64,000 nt of DNA from Anaerorhabdus sp964386325 (GTDB taxonomy: Bacteria > Bacillota_I > Bacilli_A > Erysipelotrichales > Erysipelotrichaceae). Within the stretch, counting starts at the first letter, position 1; the number at the start of each line of letters is the position of its first letter. The stretch covers positions 321,811 through 385,810 of the forward strand of contig CAYLQY010000001.1 in the NCBI GenBank assembly GCA_964386325.1, written 5' to 3'. The notes under the pieces were generated by a model. The model searched no databases. It worked only from the letters and a program-made list of their open reading frames with translations, and had not been told where the DNA came from. The position numbers and the translations under genes were made by a program. Below, one piece after another: positions 1 to 7,617 of the stretch.

Positions 1-1
1 G

Positions 2-958
2 TGCTTATTACTAGTAGGTTGTTCAAGTCAACCAACAGCGTCAAACCAAACTCCTTCAAGCGAAGGAACAAAAAAGGTAGGGGTAATTCAATTAACTGAA
101 CATACTTCACTTAACATGATTTATGATAGCTTTGTAGCTGAATTGGAAAATTTGGGATACAAAGATAAAGTTGTCATTGATTTTAAAAATGCTCAAAATG
201 AAATGTCTAATATTCCTTCAATTGTTCAATACTTTGAAGCTAATAAACAAGATGTAGTTGTAACAATCACAACACCAGTTGCACAAGGTGCAATGTCATT
301 AACAAAGAATACTCCAGTGGTATTTGCAGCAGTAACTGATCCAATTGCAGCAGGGGTTGTAAAAGATTTGGAAAAACCTGAAGGCAATATTACAGGTACA
401 AGTGATATGGTTCAAATTGATGAAATTATCAACTTAGCATTAACAATTACTCCTGAAATTAAAACAGTTGGATTTATCTATAATCCATCAGAAGTAAATT
501 CAGTTACAAATTATGAAAAATTAAAACAAGTTTGTGAAGAAAAAGGTCTAAAAATTGAGGCTACTTCTATTTCAACATCAGTGGATTTACAAACTGCAAC
601 AAGTGCTTTACTTCCGAAGGTTGATGTTATTTTTGTACCTAATGACAATACTGTAGCAGAGGCAATGCCGATTCTTGCCAATCTTGCTAAAGAAGCAAAA
701 GTTCCAGTATATACGGGTGCAGATTCAATGGTTATGGATGGTGGTTTTGCAACGATTGGAATTGATTATGTAGAATTAGGTAAGAAGACAGCACAAATGG
801 TTGTAGAAGTTTTAGAAGGTAAATCAATTGCTGAAATTCCAGTATATGTATTTAAAGATGATTTATATATAACAATAAATGAAGATACTATGAATGCGTT
901 GGGTATAGAGTTACCAACATCAATACAAGAAAATCAAAAACTTAATTTAGTAAAGTAG
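2..958 (+). CDS. ABC transporter substrate-binding lipoprotein, TrpX-like (5' partial)
   Basis: The reading frame is open from the window edge (frame starting at base 2), so the true start lies outside. The first visible residues are CLLLVGCSSQ, a lipobox, meaning the mature protein is anchored by a lipidated Cys on the outer membrane face. The rest matches the PF04392/COG2984 substrate-binding family: a motif around TTPVAQGAM and AAVTDPIAAG, then a second periplasmic-binding-type lobe. It is followed after 9 bases by the permease and then the ATPase, a complete importer. Streptococcal relatives (TrpXYZ) are tied to tryptophan, but the substrate cannot be read from sequence here; other family members carry unrelated small molecules. 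Confidence 0.88.
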   Translation, partial: CLLLVGCSSQPTASNQTPSSEGTKKVGVIQLTEHTSLNMIYDSFVAELENLGYKDKVVIDFKNAQNEMSNIPSIVQYFEANKQDVVVTITTPVAQGAMSLTKNTPVVFAAVTDPIAAGVVKDLEKPEGNITGTSDMVQIDEIINLALTITPEIKTVGFIYNPSEVNSVTNYEKLKQVCEEKGLKIEATSISTSVDLQTATSALLPKVDVIFVPNDNTVAEAMPILANLAKEAKVPVYTGADSMVMDGGFATIGIDYVELGKKTAQMVVEVLEGKSIAEIPVYVFKDDLYITINEDTMNALGIELPTSIQENQKLNLVK

Positions 959-967
959 GGTGAAGAT

Positions 968-1846
968 ATGACGTTTAGCTTAATTGTAGGAGCCATAGAA
1001 ATAGGATGTATTTTTGGAATATGTTCGCTAGGATTATTTATGGCATTTCGTATTTTAAATTTACCGGATTTAACTGTTGATGGAAGTTTTGTAACAGGAC
1101 TTGCATTTAGCGCAATTTTTTCCTTACAAGGTCAACCATTATTAGGTATTCTTGCAGGGATGATAGGTGGAGCATTAGCTGGTGTTGTTACAGGTGTTCT
1201 TCATACAAAGTTTAAAATACAAGAAATTCTAGCTGGTATCTTAACAATGACAGCACTCTATTCAATCAATCTTAAAATAATGAGTGATCAACCAAGTATC
1301 TTCTTTTATGACAAAGTTACAATCTTCACTCCATTCTTAAATAAATTCATGGTCATGGGTGTAGATTTAGGAAAATTACTAGTTTTGGTTTTCTTTGTGA
1401 TTGTTGTCATAGTGATTTACGTATTATTCTTCAAAACACTTACAGGATTAGCATTACGAGCTACAGGAGATAACGAAGCTATGGTTCGTAGTTCTTCTAT
1501 AAACACAGATCGTATGAAGATTTTGGGATTTGCTATTACAAATGCGGTAGTTGCCCTTGGTGGTGGTCTATATGCCCAATATAATCAAACTGCTGCTCAT
1601 GGTGCAGGTGTTGGTACACTTGTGCTATGTTGTGCAAGCATCATTATTGGTGAAACAGTTTTTGGAAAACGCAAGGGTATGCTTCATTATTGTATTGCAG
1701 TAGTACTAGGAGCTATCTTGTATCGCTTGCTAATTTCTTATGCTTTTGTATTAGGTTTACCCGCAAGTGATTTAAAATTATTCTCTGCTTCAATTGTAAT
1801 CATCGCAATGGTACTTCCACAAATTAAGTTTAGGAGGAAATCATAA
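968..1846 (+). CDS. ABC transporter permease, TrpY-like (BPD_transp_2 family)
   Basis: A 292-residue polytopic membrane protein with about eight hydrophobic segments, of the COG4120/PF02653 permease family. The N-terminal LFMAFRILNLPDLTVDGSF and the later LRATGDNEAMVRSSSINTD, a cytoplasmic loop contacting the ATPase, are typical of this family. The start is an ATG 6 bases after GGTGAAG. The stop overlaps the start of the ATPase gene (TAATG at 1844-1848), so the two are translationally coupled. It works with the lipoprotein upstream and the ATPase downstream as an importer; the substrate is uncertain. Confidence 0.88.
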   Translation: MTFSLIVGAIEIGCIFGICSLGLFMAFRILNLPDLTVDGSFVTGLAFSAIFSLQGQPLLGILAGMIGGALAGVVTGVLHTKFKIQEILAGILTMTALYSINLKIMSDQPSIFFYDKVTIFTPFLNKFMVMGVDLGKLLVLVFFVIVVIVIYVLFFKTLTGLALRATGDNEAMVRSSSINTDRMKILGFAITNAVVALGGGLYAQYNQTAAHGAGVGTLVLCCASIIIGETVFGKRKGMLHYCIAVVLGAILYRLLISYAFVLGLPASDLKLFSASIVIIAMVLPQIKFRRKS

Positions 1847-2631
1847 TGATTGAAATCAAAAATTGTAATGTAATTTTTAATAAAAATACAGTTAATGAAA
1901 ATCACGCTTTAAAAGATATTGATTTGAAAATTAATGATGGCGATTTTGTAACAGTCATAGGATCAAATGGAGCAGGAAAATCAACTCTTCTAAATGTTAT
2001 TTGTGGAAATATTGAGATCGAAAGTGGCCATGTAATTATAGACAATAAAGATGTCACTAAAGATAAAGAATATAAACGAGCAGAGTTAATAGGAAGATTA
2101 TCACAAGACCCATTAAAAGGTACTGCACCTCATATGACAATTGAAGAGAATTGTTTACTAGCCTATGGACGTGGTTCTAAACGCAAACTTCGTTTTTCCA
2201 TCAGCAAAGAAGAAAGAGAATACTTCGCAAGTCAATGTAAAAAACTAAACTTAGGTTTAGAAAATAGAATGAAAGCGGAAGTGGGTTTACTATCAGGTGG
2301 GCAACGCCAAGCATTAACACTACTGATGGCAACGATGATTCCTCCGCATTGTCTATTACTTGATGAACATACTGCAGCACTTGATCCTAAAACTGCAGAG
2401 AATATTATGAAAATCACAGATGATATTATTAAGGAACATCAAATCACAACATTAATGATTACACATAATATAGATCATGCACTTAAGTATGGTAATAAAA
2501 CATTGATTATGAATGAAGGTAGAATATTAGGAATTCTTGAAGGTGAAGAACGTTTAAAAATGACAAAAGAAGATGTATTGAAATATTATGAGAAAATACA
2601 TGGAGTTCTTTCTGATTCACAAATACTATAA
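1846..2631 (+). CDS. ABC transporter ATP-binding protein, TrpZ-like
   Basis: A 261-residue ABC ATPase (COG1101). Walker A is GSNGAGKST (residues 39-47), the signature is LSGGQ (149-153) and Walker B ends LLLDEHTAALDP; His in place of the usual Pro after DE is normal for this subfamily. It energises the importer formed with the two upstream genes. The start overlaps the permease stop, preceded by AGGAGG. A hairpin terminator follows at 2648, closing the operon. Confidence 0.9.
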   Translation: MIEIKNCNVIFNKNTVNENHALKDIDLKINDGDFVTVIGSNGAGKSTLLNVICGNIEIESGHVIIDNKDVTKDKEYKRAELIGRLSQDPLKGTAPHMTIEENCLLAYGRGSKRKLRFSISKEEREYFASQCKKLNLGLENRMKAEVGLLSGGQRQALTLLMATMIPPHCLLLDEHTAALDPKTAENIMKITDDIIKEHQITTLMITHNIDHALKYGNKTLIMNEGRILGILEGEERLKMTKEDVLKYYEKIHGVLSDSQIL

Positions 2632-2647
2632 AGAACAACAAACTATG

Positions 2648-2674
2648 AAAGTTAATAGAGATATTAACTTTTTT
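2648..2674 (+). terminator. Rho-independent terminator after the TrpXYZ-like operon
   Basis: AAGTTAATA (2649-2657), loop GAGA, TATTAACTT (2662-2670), then a T run. A 9-bp perfect stem 17 bases after the ATPase stop. Confidence 0.8.
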
Positions 2675-2694
2675 AATGTAATTTAGATGTCATG

Positions 2695-2723
2695 TTTTCA
2701 TGAGGAGATATGTAGTGTATAAT
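2695..2723 (+). promoter_or_regulatory. Candidate sigma-A promoter for the phosphoesterase gene
   Basis: TTTTCA (2695-2700), a 17-base spacer and a perfect TATAAT (2718-2723), about 20 bases before the first possible start codon. Confidence 0.5.
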
Positions 2724-2743
2724 CAACTGAAGAGGTGATGAAA

Positions 2744-4087
2744 ATGAAGATATATCATACGAACGATATGCATAGCGAATTTGAAAAATGTGCAGGTATA
2801 GCATCTTATTTTCGAACTCATAAAACAGTGGATGATTTATACGTAGATGCAGGTGACTTCTGTGACTTAAAGGATATAAGTATCGTTGGTACAAATGGGC
2901 TTACCGGAAGCAAGTTGATGAATGAACTTACCTGTGATGCATTTTGTGTAGGTAATAATGAAGCAGATTTAGGGTATGAAGCGATTAAGAAAATAGGCAA
3001 GAATTCTACATTACTATCTTGTAATTTAAAGAAAATTGATGAATCAGATATTGAACATCTTACAAATAGTATAATAATTGCAAAAAATAAACTTCGATTT
3101 TTGATTATCGGAATTTCACCTTACTTTAAAAGAGATATGACACCGAATGGATATAATTTATTTCTTGAATTAGATGGATTAAAAACTATGAATCCGTTTG
3201 ACTGTGTAAGAAAAGAAATAGAAAAGAATGAAAGTAATTATGATTTTTGTATATTACTTAGTCATTCAGGATTTGCGATAGATGAGATAATTGCGCAACA
3301 ATTACCTGAAGTTGGATTAATCATAGGAGGACATTCGCATACATTACTACAAGAACCGGTGTTTGTTAAAGACACGATGATTGTTCAATGTGGGGAACAT
3401 GCAAATTATATTGGATGTTTAGATTTTGAAATAGCAAATAAGAAAATTTGTTCATTTAACTATAATTTAATTGCCAATGATTTTGAAAAAGATGGTGCTT
3501 TTATAAAACTACTGGAAGATTGTAAAAAGGATGCATTGAATGAATTAAACAAACCGCTTATTACTAATTGTGATTTAGCGTATGATGCATTTACGGAATG
3601 TCCATTAATGAATTATGTATGTGATTGTTTATATCATGAAGCAGAATGTGATTTTGCGATGGAATTTCATGGCATTATGAATCATGGATTGCATGGGAAT
3701 ATCTCAATGATGGATTTAATTGAATGTTCGCCTTCAAAACTAAATCCAACACGTGTTGTAGTCAATGGAAAACAAATTCGTGACGCAATAAGACTATCGA
3801 AGGATTCTGAATATATTCATCAAAGTGGAAAAGGTCCAGGATTCAGAGGGACAGTGTTAGGTACACTTAGTTTTAGTCAGCATGTAAAGATAAATGAAGA
3901 AGAAATTTTAATCAATGGTAAAGCGTTAGAAGATACGTGTGAGTATGTTGTTATGATGGATGATTATCTACAACGAGGTACTTGCTACCCATCGCTAGCA
4001 ACGCCGGATGAAGATGCAAAATTTTTTAAGGGATTTATAAGAGATTGTGTAGGTAAAAATTTAAAAAAGAATAATAGTTTTAATTAA
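2744..4087 (+). CDS. 5'-nucleotidase / metallophosphoesterase family protein, YunD-like
   Basis: A cytoplasmic (no signal peptide) two-domain enzyme: an N-terminal calcineurin-like metallophosphoesterase with the metal motifs HTNDMH, GDF, GNNE and GGHSHT, and a C-terminal 5'-nucleotidase-type domain from about residue 270. Family members hydrolyse nucleotides such as UMP/AMP or related phosphate esters. Of the possible starts (GTG 2735, ATG 2738, ATG 2744) the last is chosen because AGAGGTG at 2731-2737 then lies 6 bases upstream. It opens a run with a transporter, a CofE-like protein and adenosine deaminase, suggesting nucleotide or nucleoside salvage. The exact substrate is not determined. 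Confidence 0.82.
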   Translation: MKIYHTNDMHSEFEKCAGIASYFRTHKTVDDLYVDAGDFCDLKDISIVGTNGLTGSKLMNELTCDAFCVGNNEADLGYEAIKKIGKNSTLLSCNLKKIDESDIEHLTNSIIIAKNKLRFLIIGISPYFKRDMTPNGYNLFLELDGLKTMNPFDCVRKEIEKNESNYDFCILLSHSGFAIDEIIAQQLPEVGLIIGGHSHTLLQEPVFVKDTMIVQCGEHANYIGCLDFEIANKKICSFNYNLIANDFEKDGAFIKLLEDCKKDALNELNKPLITNCDLAYDAFTECPLMNYVCDCLYHEAECDFAMEFHGIMNHGLHGNISMMDLIECSPSKLNPTRVVVNGKQIRDAIRLSKDSEYIHQSGKGPGFRGTVLGTLSFSQHVKINEEEILINGKALEDTCEYVVMMDDYLQRGTCYPSLATPDEDAKFFKGFIRDCVGKNLKKNNSFN

Positions 4088-4112
4088 ATAAAGAAGAAAA
4101 GGAAAAAATTAA

Positions 4113-5342
4113 ATGTTTAGTCATTATAAGGGATTAAGAAGAGAAATGTATGTTCTCTTCTTTGGTAGGATAGTTACGAACATGGGAGCATTAATATGGC
4201 CTATGTTAACGTTAATTCTTACAAATAAATTAGGGTATTCAGCAGGACAGGTTGCAACGATAATGTTGGTAATGACATTTGTTCAAATACCGTTTACATT
4301 ACTAGGGGGAAAACTTGCGGACCATTTTAATAAAAGAAATATCATTATTTTCTGTGATTTAGTTACAGTAACTTGTTATTTCATTTTAGGATTTATTGAA
4401 GTGTCATTCGTATTCGTTGTTTTATTTTTTACAGCAGGATTATTTGCTTCAATTGAATGGCCTTGTTATGATGCGTTAGTTGCAGATTTAAGCACATCAG
4501 CAGATCGTGAGAAGGCATATAGTTTAAATTACTTAGGTGCAAATATTGGTCTTGTACTTGCTCCTACAATTGGTGGTTTTCTTTTTGAAAATTACTTAAA
4601 CATTGCATTCATTGTAAATGCTATATCCACATTATCAAGCACGATATTGATTTATATTTTTATCAAGGATATAAAGAAGATTAATGAAGAAGTCAAGATT
4701 GGATCATATGAAGAAAGTGCTACACATGATTCAATATTTAAAGTTTTAAAAGAAAGAAAGATGATAATTGTTTACTTATTGTATGCAGCATTATCAGGTT
4801 TAGTATATTCTCAATTTAACTTCTTGATGCCTTTGAATTTAGAAAGATTGTATGGTGCTAAAGGTGCAATCATCTTTGGTCTTATTACAAGTGTTAATGC
4901 TTGTGTTGTAATACTGGGTACACCATTACTAACCAAGTATTTTCCGAAAGTTCGCGATGTTTCAAAAATCGTGCTTGGTGAAATACTAATTGTAACAGGA
5001 CTAGCTATGTATATTTTTATTCAAGGAATAATCTCGTTGTATTTTGTATCTATCATCATATTTACAATTGGGGAGATATTTAATACATTGGGTAAATCAC
5101 CTTATCTAACAAGAAGAATTCCTGCCAGTCATCGTGGGCGCATAGGAAGTCTAAGTATGCTATTTGCCTCCATTTTTCAAGCCTTCATGCAAAAAGGTGT
5201 TGGCTTTTTAGCTGATACATATCCGATGCGCATTGTATGGTGTTTTGTAACATTTGCCGGAATACTCTGTATAAGTCTTGCGGTTATTCAACTTAAAGCC
5301 GATAAAAAAACGTATCCATTACTCTATACTGATTCAAAATAA
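4113..5342 (+). CDS. MFS transporter
   Basis: A 409-residue major facilitator protein with about 12 hydrophobic segments. The loop 2-3 motif appears as GGKLADHFNKR and a second copy of the cycle begins after the central loop near residue 200. It resembles Firmicutes drug/metabolite exporters of the MdtG/YfmO type; substrate unknown. It starts 26 bases after the phosphoesterase stop with an AAAAGGA ribosome site and is probably in the same operon. Confidence 0.8.
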   Translation: MFSHYKGLRREMYVLFFGRIVTNMGALIWPMLTLILTNKLGYSAGQVATIMLVMTFVQIPFTLLGGKLADHFNKRNIIIFCDLVTVTCYFILGFIEVSFVFVVLFFTAGLFASIEWPCYDALVADLSTSADREKAYSLNYLGANIGLVLAPTIGGFLFENYLNIAFIVNAISTLSSTILIYIFIKDIKKINEEVKIGSYEESATHDSIFKVLKERKMIIVYLLYAALSGLVYSQFNFLMPLNLERLYGAKGAIIFGLITSVNACVVILGTPLLTKYFPKVRDVSKIVLGEILIVTGLAMYIFIQGIISLYFVSIIIFTIGEIFNTLGKSPYLTRRIPASHRGRIGSLSMLFASIFQAFMQKGVGFLADTYPMRIVWCFVTFAGILCISLAVIQLKADKKTYPLLYTDSK

Positions 5343-5399
5343 GGTTGATGTTAAAAAGGATAATGGTAAAATGATACTATAGAATTTGGAGATGAAAGA

Positions 5400-6134
5400 A
5401 TGAATAGAAACCAAGAAGAAAGAAAACATGTTGTAGGGGATATTACTTATTACAAACGTGATGATGTTGAAGTAAATGGTGAACAATATGAACGTTTAGC
5501 TATCCATACGCATTTTATCGCACGTGGTGAGTCATATATTGACAATATAGAGAGATATGTAAAACCACTTTATGAAGAAGGCGACTTTTTATCAATTAGC
5601 GAAAAAGTTATTTCAATGTGTCAAAATAACTGTGTCGATATGGCGGATGTAAAACTTGGGTTTTGGGCAAAGTTTTTGAGTAAATTTGCAATGCGTTCAA
5701 GTGCTGGAATCGGTATGGATGAACCATATAAGTTACAACTTGCAATTAATATTGTAGGTTTGCCTAAAATATTATATGCATCAGCTTGCTCAGCGGTTGG
5801 GAAGTTATTTGGTAAGCATGGAGTTTTCTATAAAATTGTAGGAAACGGTGTGGCAGGTATTGATGGATTTTATTCACGCTCATCTTTTGATATTTATAAA
5901 GTTACAGCTGTTCTTAATCCAAAGAATCCCAATGGTGTATGTGAAGAAATGTTTGAGAAAACAGGAGTAATTGCAGTTATTGTTGATGCGAATGATTTAT
6001 CAAGAGAAATCTTAGGTAAATCAAGCAAACTACCTGTAAGCGATGATCTCTTTCTTCAAATTATTAAAGATAATCCAGCAGGGCAAAGTGATGAGCTAAC
6101 ACCATTCATTTTAATAAAGAAAAAAAGCAAATAA
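5400..6134 (+). CDS. CofE-like protein (coenzyme F420-0:L-glutamate ligase family domain)
   Basis: A 244-residue protein resembling the F420_ligase fold (PF01996): an N-terminal segment with IHTHFIARGESY, a central GNGVAGIDGFYSRSS and a C-terminal VIVDANDLSREILG, which parallels the family's metal-binding Asp-Asn-Asp stretch. No F420 genes are visible nearby and Firmicutes of this kind are not known to make F420, so the real reaction is likely a different amide-ligase or is unknown. Its position directly before adenosine deaminase (20 bases) suggests a shared transcript. Confidence 0.6.
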   Translation: MNRNQEERKHVVGDITYYKRDDVEVNGEQYERLAIHTHFIARGESYIDNIERYVKPLYEEGDFLSISEKVISMCQNNCVDMADVKLGFWAKFLSKFAMRSSAGIGMDEPYKLQLAINIVGLPKILYASACSAVGKLFGKHGVFYKIVGNGVAGIDGFYSRSSFDIYKVTAVLNPKNPNGVCEEMFEKTGVIAVIVDANDLSREILGKSSKLPVSDDLFLQIIKDNPAGQSDELTPFILIKKKSK

Positions 6135-6153
6135 ATATAGGGGGAGAAGATTT

Positions 6154-7143
6154 ATGGTAGATATTCCAAAAATCGATTTACATTGTCATTTTGATGGTAG
6201 TATTCCACCAGAAGTTTTATGTGATTTAGCAAGTTCACGCAATATTGAAATACCAGGCGGTTCCTTAGAAGGATACCGTCTTTATTTAAAGGAAACAAAG
6301 AATTGTAAAAGCTTAGTCGAATATTTAGAGCGATTTGATTTTCCAATAGCCATACTACAAGATGAAGAAGCATTAATAAAATGTATGGAAGCATTGATAG
6401 AAAATTTAGATAGACAAGGTTTAGTATATAGTGAAATTCGTTTTGCACCACAGCATCATACAAAACAAGGCTTGTCTCAAGAAGATGTTTTAAAGGCTTT
6501 ATTACAAGCGATAGAGAATACAAAAGATAGATGCAAAATTCATATTGAACTTATTTGCTGTTTGATGAATTTTGGTGATGTATCACTTAATGAAAAAGAA
6601 AACTGGGAGACTATTGATTTAGTTGAAAAGTATTTACACCGTGGAGTAGTCTTACTTGATATTGCAGGTGCAGAAGGTAAGAACATGTTAGATTTCGAGA
6701 AATTCTTTATTCAAGCTAAGGAAAGGAAAATTCCATTTATTATCCATGCAGGTGAAGCAGGTGATGCCAATAATGTTCACTTAGCATTGAAGTTTGGTGC
6801 GTTAAGAATCGGTCATGGTGTTAGAAGTATAGAAAATTTGGATGTTGTTCAAGAATTGGTGGATACTAAAACACCGATTGAAGTTTGCATCTCAAGTAAT
6901 ATTGATTGTTTTGTATTTGATTTAGATAATCATCCTGTAAAGAAGTTAAAAGAAGCAGGAGTGCTAATTACAATAAATACGGATAACATGATGTTTTCCA
7001 ATACAACACTTGATCATGAGTATGAGTTGTTGATGAATGGATTTAAGATGACGAAGCAAGATTTAATTGATTTTAACTTAAATTCACTTCATGTCGCTGC
7101 ATGCGATGATGCCACAAAACAACGATTAATCAAGCTGTTTTAG
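6154..7143 (+). CDS. add: Adenosine deaminase
   Basis: A 329-residue amidohydrolase converting adenosine (or deoxyadenosine) to inosine. Metal ligands H10 and H12 lie in DLHCHFDGS, followed by IIHAGEAGD and RIGHGVR, and the C-terminal metal Asp lies in TINTDNMMF. In canonical adenosine deaminases the last motif is NTDDP; here the second Asp is Asn, which could shift activity or specificity (adenine or modified adenosines). The ribosome site is GGGGGAG. It fits with the upstream phosphoesterase in purine salvage. Confidence 0.85.
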   Translation: MVDIPKIDLHCHFDGSIPPEVLCDLASSRNIEIPGGSLEGYRLYLKETKNCKSLVEYLERFDFPIAILQDEEALIKCMEALIENLDRQGLVYSEIRFAPQHHTKQGLSQEDVLKALLQAIENTKDRCKIHIELICCLMNFGDVSLNEKENWETIDLVEKYLHRGVVLLDIAGAEGKNMLDFEKFFIQAKERKIPFIIHAGEAGDANNVHLALKFGALRIGHGVRSIENLDVVQELVDTKTPIEVCISSNIDCFVFDLDNHPVKKLKEAGVLITINTDNMMFSNTTLDHEYELLMNGFKMTKQDLIDFNLNSLHVAACDDATKQRLIKLF

Positions 7144-7155
7144 TACTGGAATGGG

Positions 7156-7185
7156 TTGACAACAACCTTGTCTTTGAGATATGCT
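7156..7185 (+). promoter_or_regulatory. Promoter of the T-box leader
   Basis: TTGACA (7156-7161), 18-base spacer, TATGCT (7180-7185). It fires directly into the T-box stem I. Confidence 0.65.
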
Positions 7186-7189
7186 ATCA

Positions 7190-7416
7190 GTGTCGAAGAA
7201 AAAGAGTAGTAGTTCAGGGAAGACTTATAGAGAGCTCATGTTGGTGAAATTGAGTAGTAAGAAATGAATGAAACGAGCTTTGGAGATTTATCCGTATGAT
7301 AGTAAGGATAATGTAAATCCTGCATTAAAGGAGAGAGGTTAAACAAAACACGTTTAACAATTTGAGTGGTACCGCGGTTAACATCGTCTCTTATTTTATA
7401 AGAGGCGTTTTTTTTA
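7190..7416 (+). ncRNA. T-box leader (tRNA-sensing riboswitch), probably Arg-responsive
   Basis: Stem I carries AGTAGTA (7205-7211), the distal TTGGTG element and the base-pairing arms AGAGCTC / GAGCTTT, followed by TTTGGAG. The T-box core TGGTACCGCGG sits at 7367-7377. A terminator stem follows. Aligning the 3' arm with the usual layout (GAAA, specifier, then GCTxTGGAG) puts CGA, an Arg codon, at 7274-7276, in agreement with tRNA-Arg and argS downstream. AAC or ACG one base either side cannot be fully excluded by eye. Uncharged tRNA would favour antitermination. Confidence 0.88.
7385..7415 (+). terminator. T-box attenuator terminator
   Basis: CGTCTCTTA (7385-7393) pairs with TAAGAGGCG (7399-7407) followed by eight T. 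Its 5' side competes with the T-box antiterminator. Confidence 0.85.
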
Positions 7417-7433
7417 AATATAACCGAAAGGTA

Positions 7434-7462
7434 TTGAAAAGATAAAGTTTGTTTGTTAAGAT
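7434..7462 (+). promoter_or_regulatory. Candidate promoter for tRNA-Arg
   Basis: TTGAAA (7434-7439), 17-base spacer, TAAGAT (7457-7462), ending 18 bases before the tRNA. It lies after the T-box terminator, so the tRNA can be made independently of the leader. Confidence 0.55.
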
Positions 7463-7479
7463 GAATAGGCAAGGACAAT

Positions 7480-7556
7480 GCGCCCATAGCTCAACTGGAT
7501 AGAGCGTTTGACTACGGATCAAAAGGTTGCGGGTTCGATTCCTACTGGGCGCGCCA
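7480..7556 (+). tRNA. tRNA-Arg (anticodon ACG)
   Basis: Full cloverleaf of 77 bases: acceptor GCGCCCA (7480-7486) with TGGGCGC (7546-7552), discriminator G7553, encoded CCA (7554-7556). The D arm is GCTC/GAGC, the anticodon stem TTTGA/TCAAA, and the anticodon ACG is at 7514-7516 (read as ICG after deamination). The T loop is GGTTCGATTCC-like. The tRNA is the substrate of the enzyme encoded just downstream. Confidence 0.96.
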
Positions 7557-7565
7557 TTTACAAAC

Positions 7566-7594
7566 AAACTGATACTTTTTGTATCAGTTTTATT
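7566..7594 (+). terminator. Hairpin terminator between tRNA-Arg and argS
   Basis: AAACTGATAC (7566-7575), loop of five T, GTATCAGTTT (7581-7590), then TATTATTTT. A perfect 10-bp stem with a U-rich tail, 9 bases after the tRNA CCA. Confidence 0.75.
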
Positions 7595-7617
7595 ATTTTA
7601 TTGAAGAGGAGATTAGT

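Noticed and set aside
7153..7166. GGTTGACAACAACC hairpin as an adenosine deaminase terminator
   Set aside because: No T run follows, and it contains the -35 box of the T-box promoter.
7579..7617. Upstream ATG for argS
   Set aside because: It lies within the hairpin after the tRNA and adds 13 residues absent from the family.
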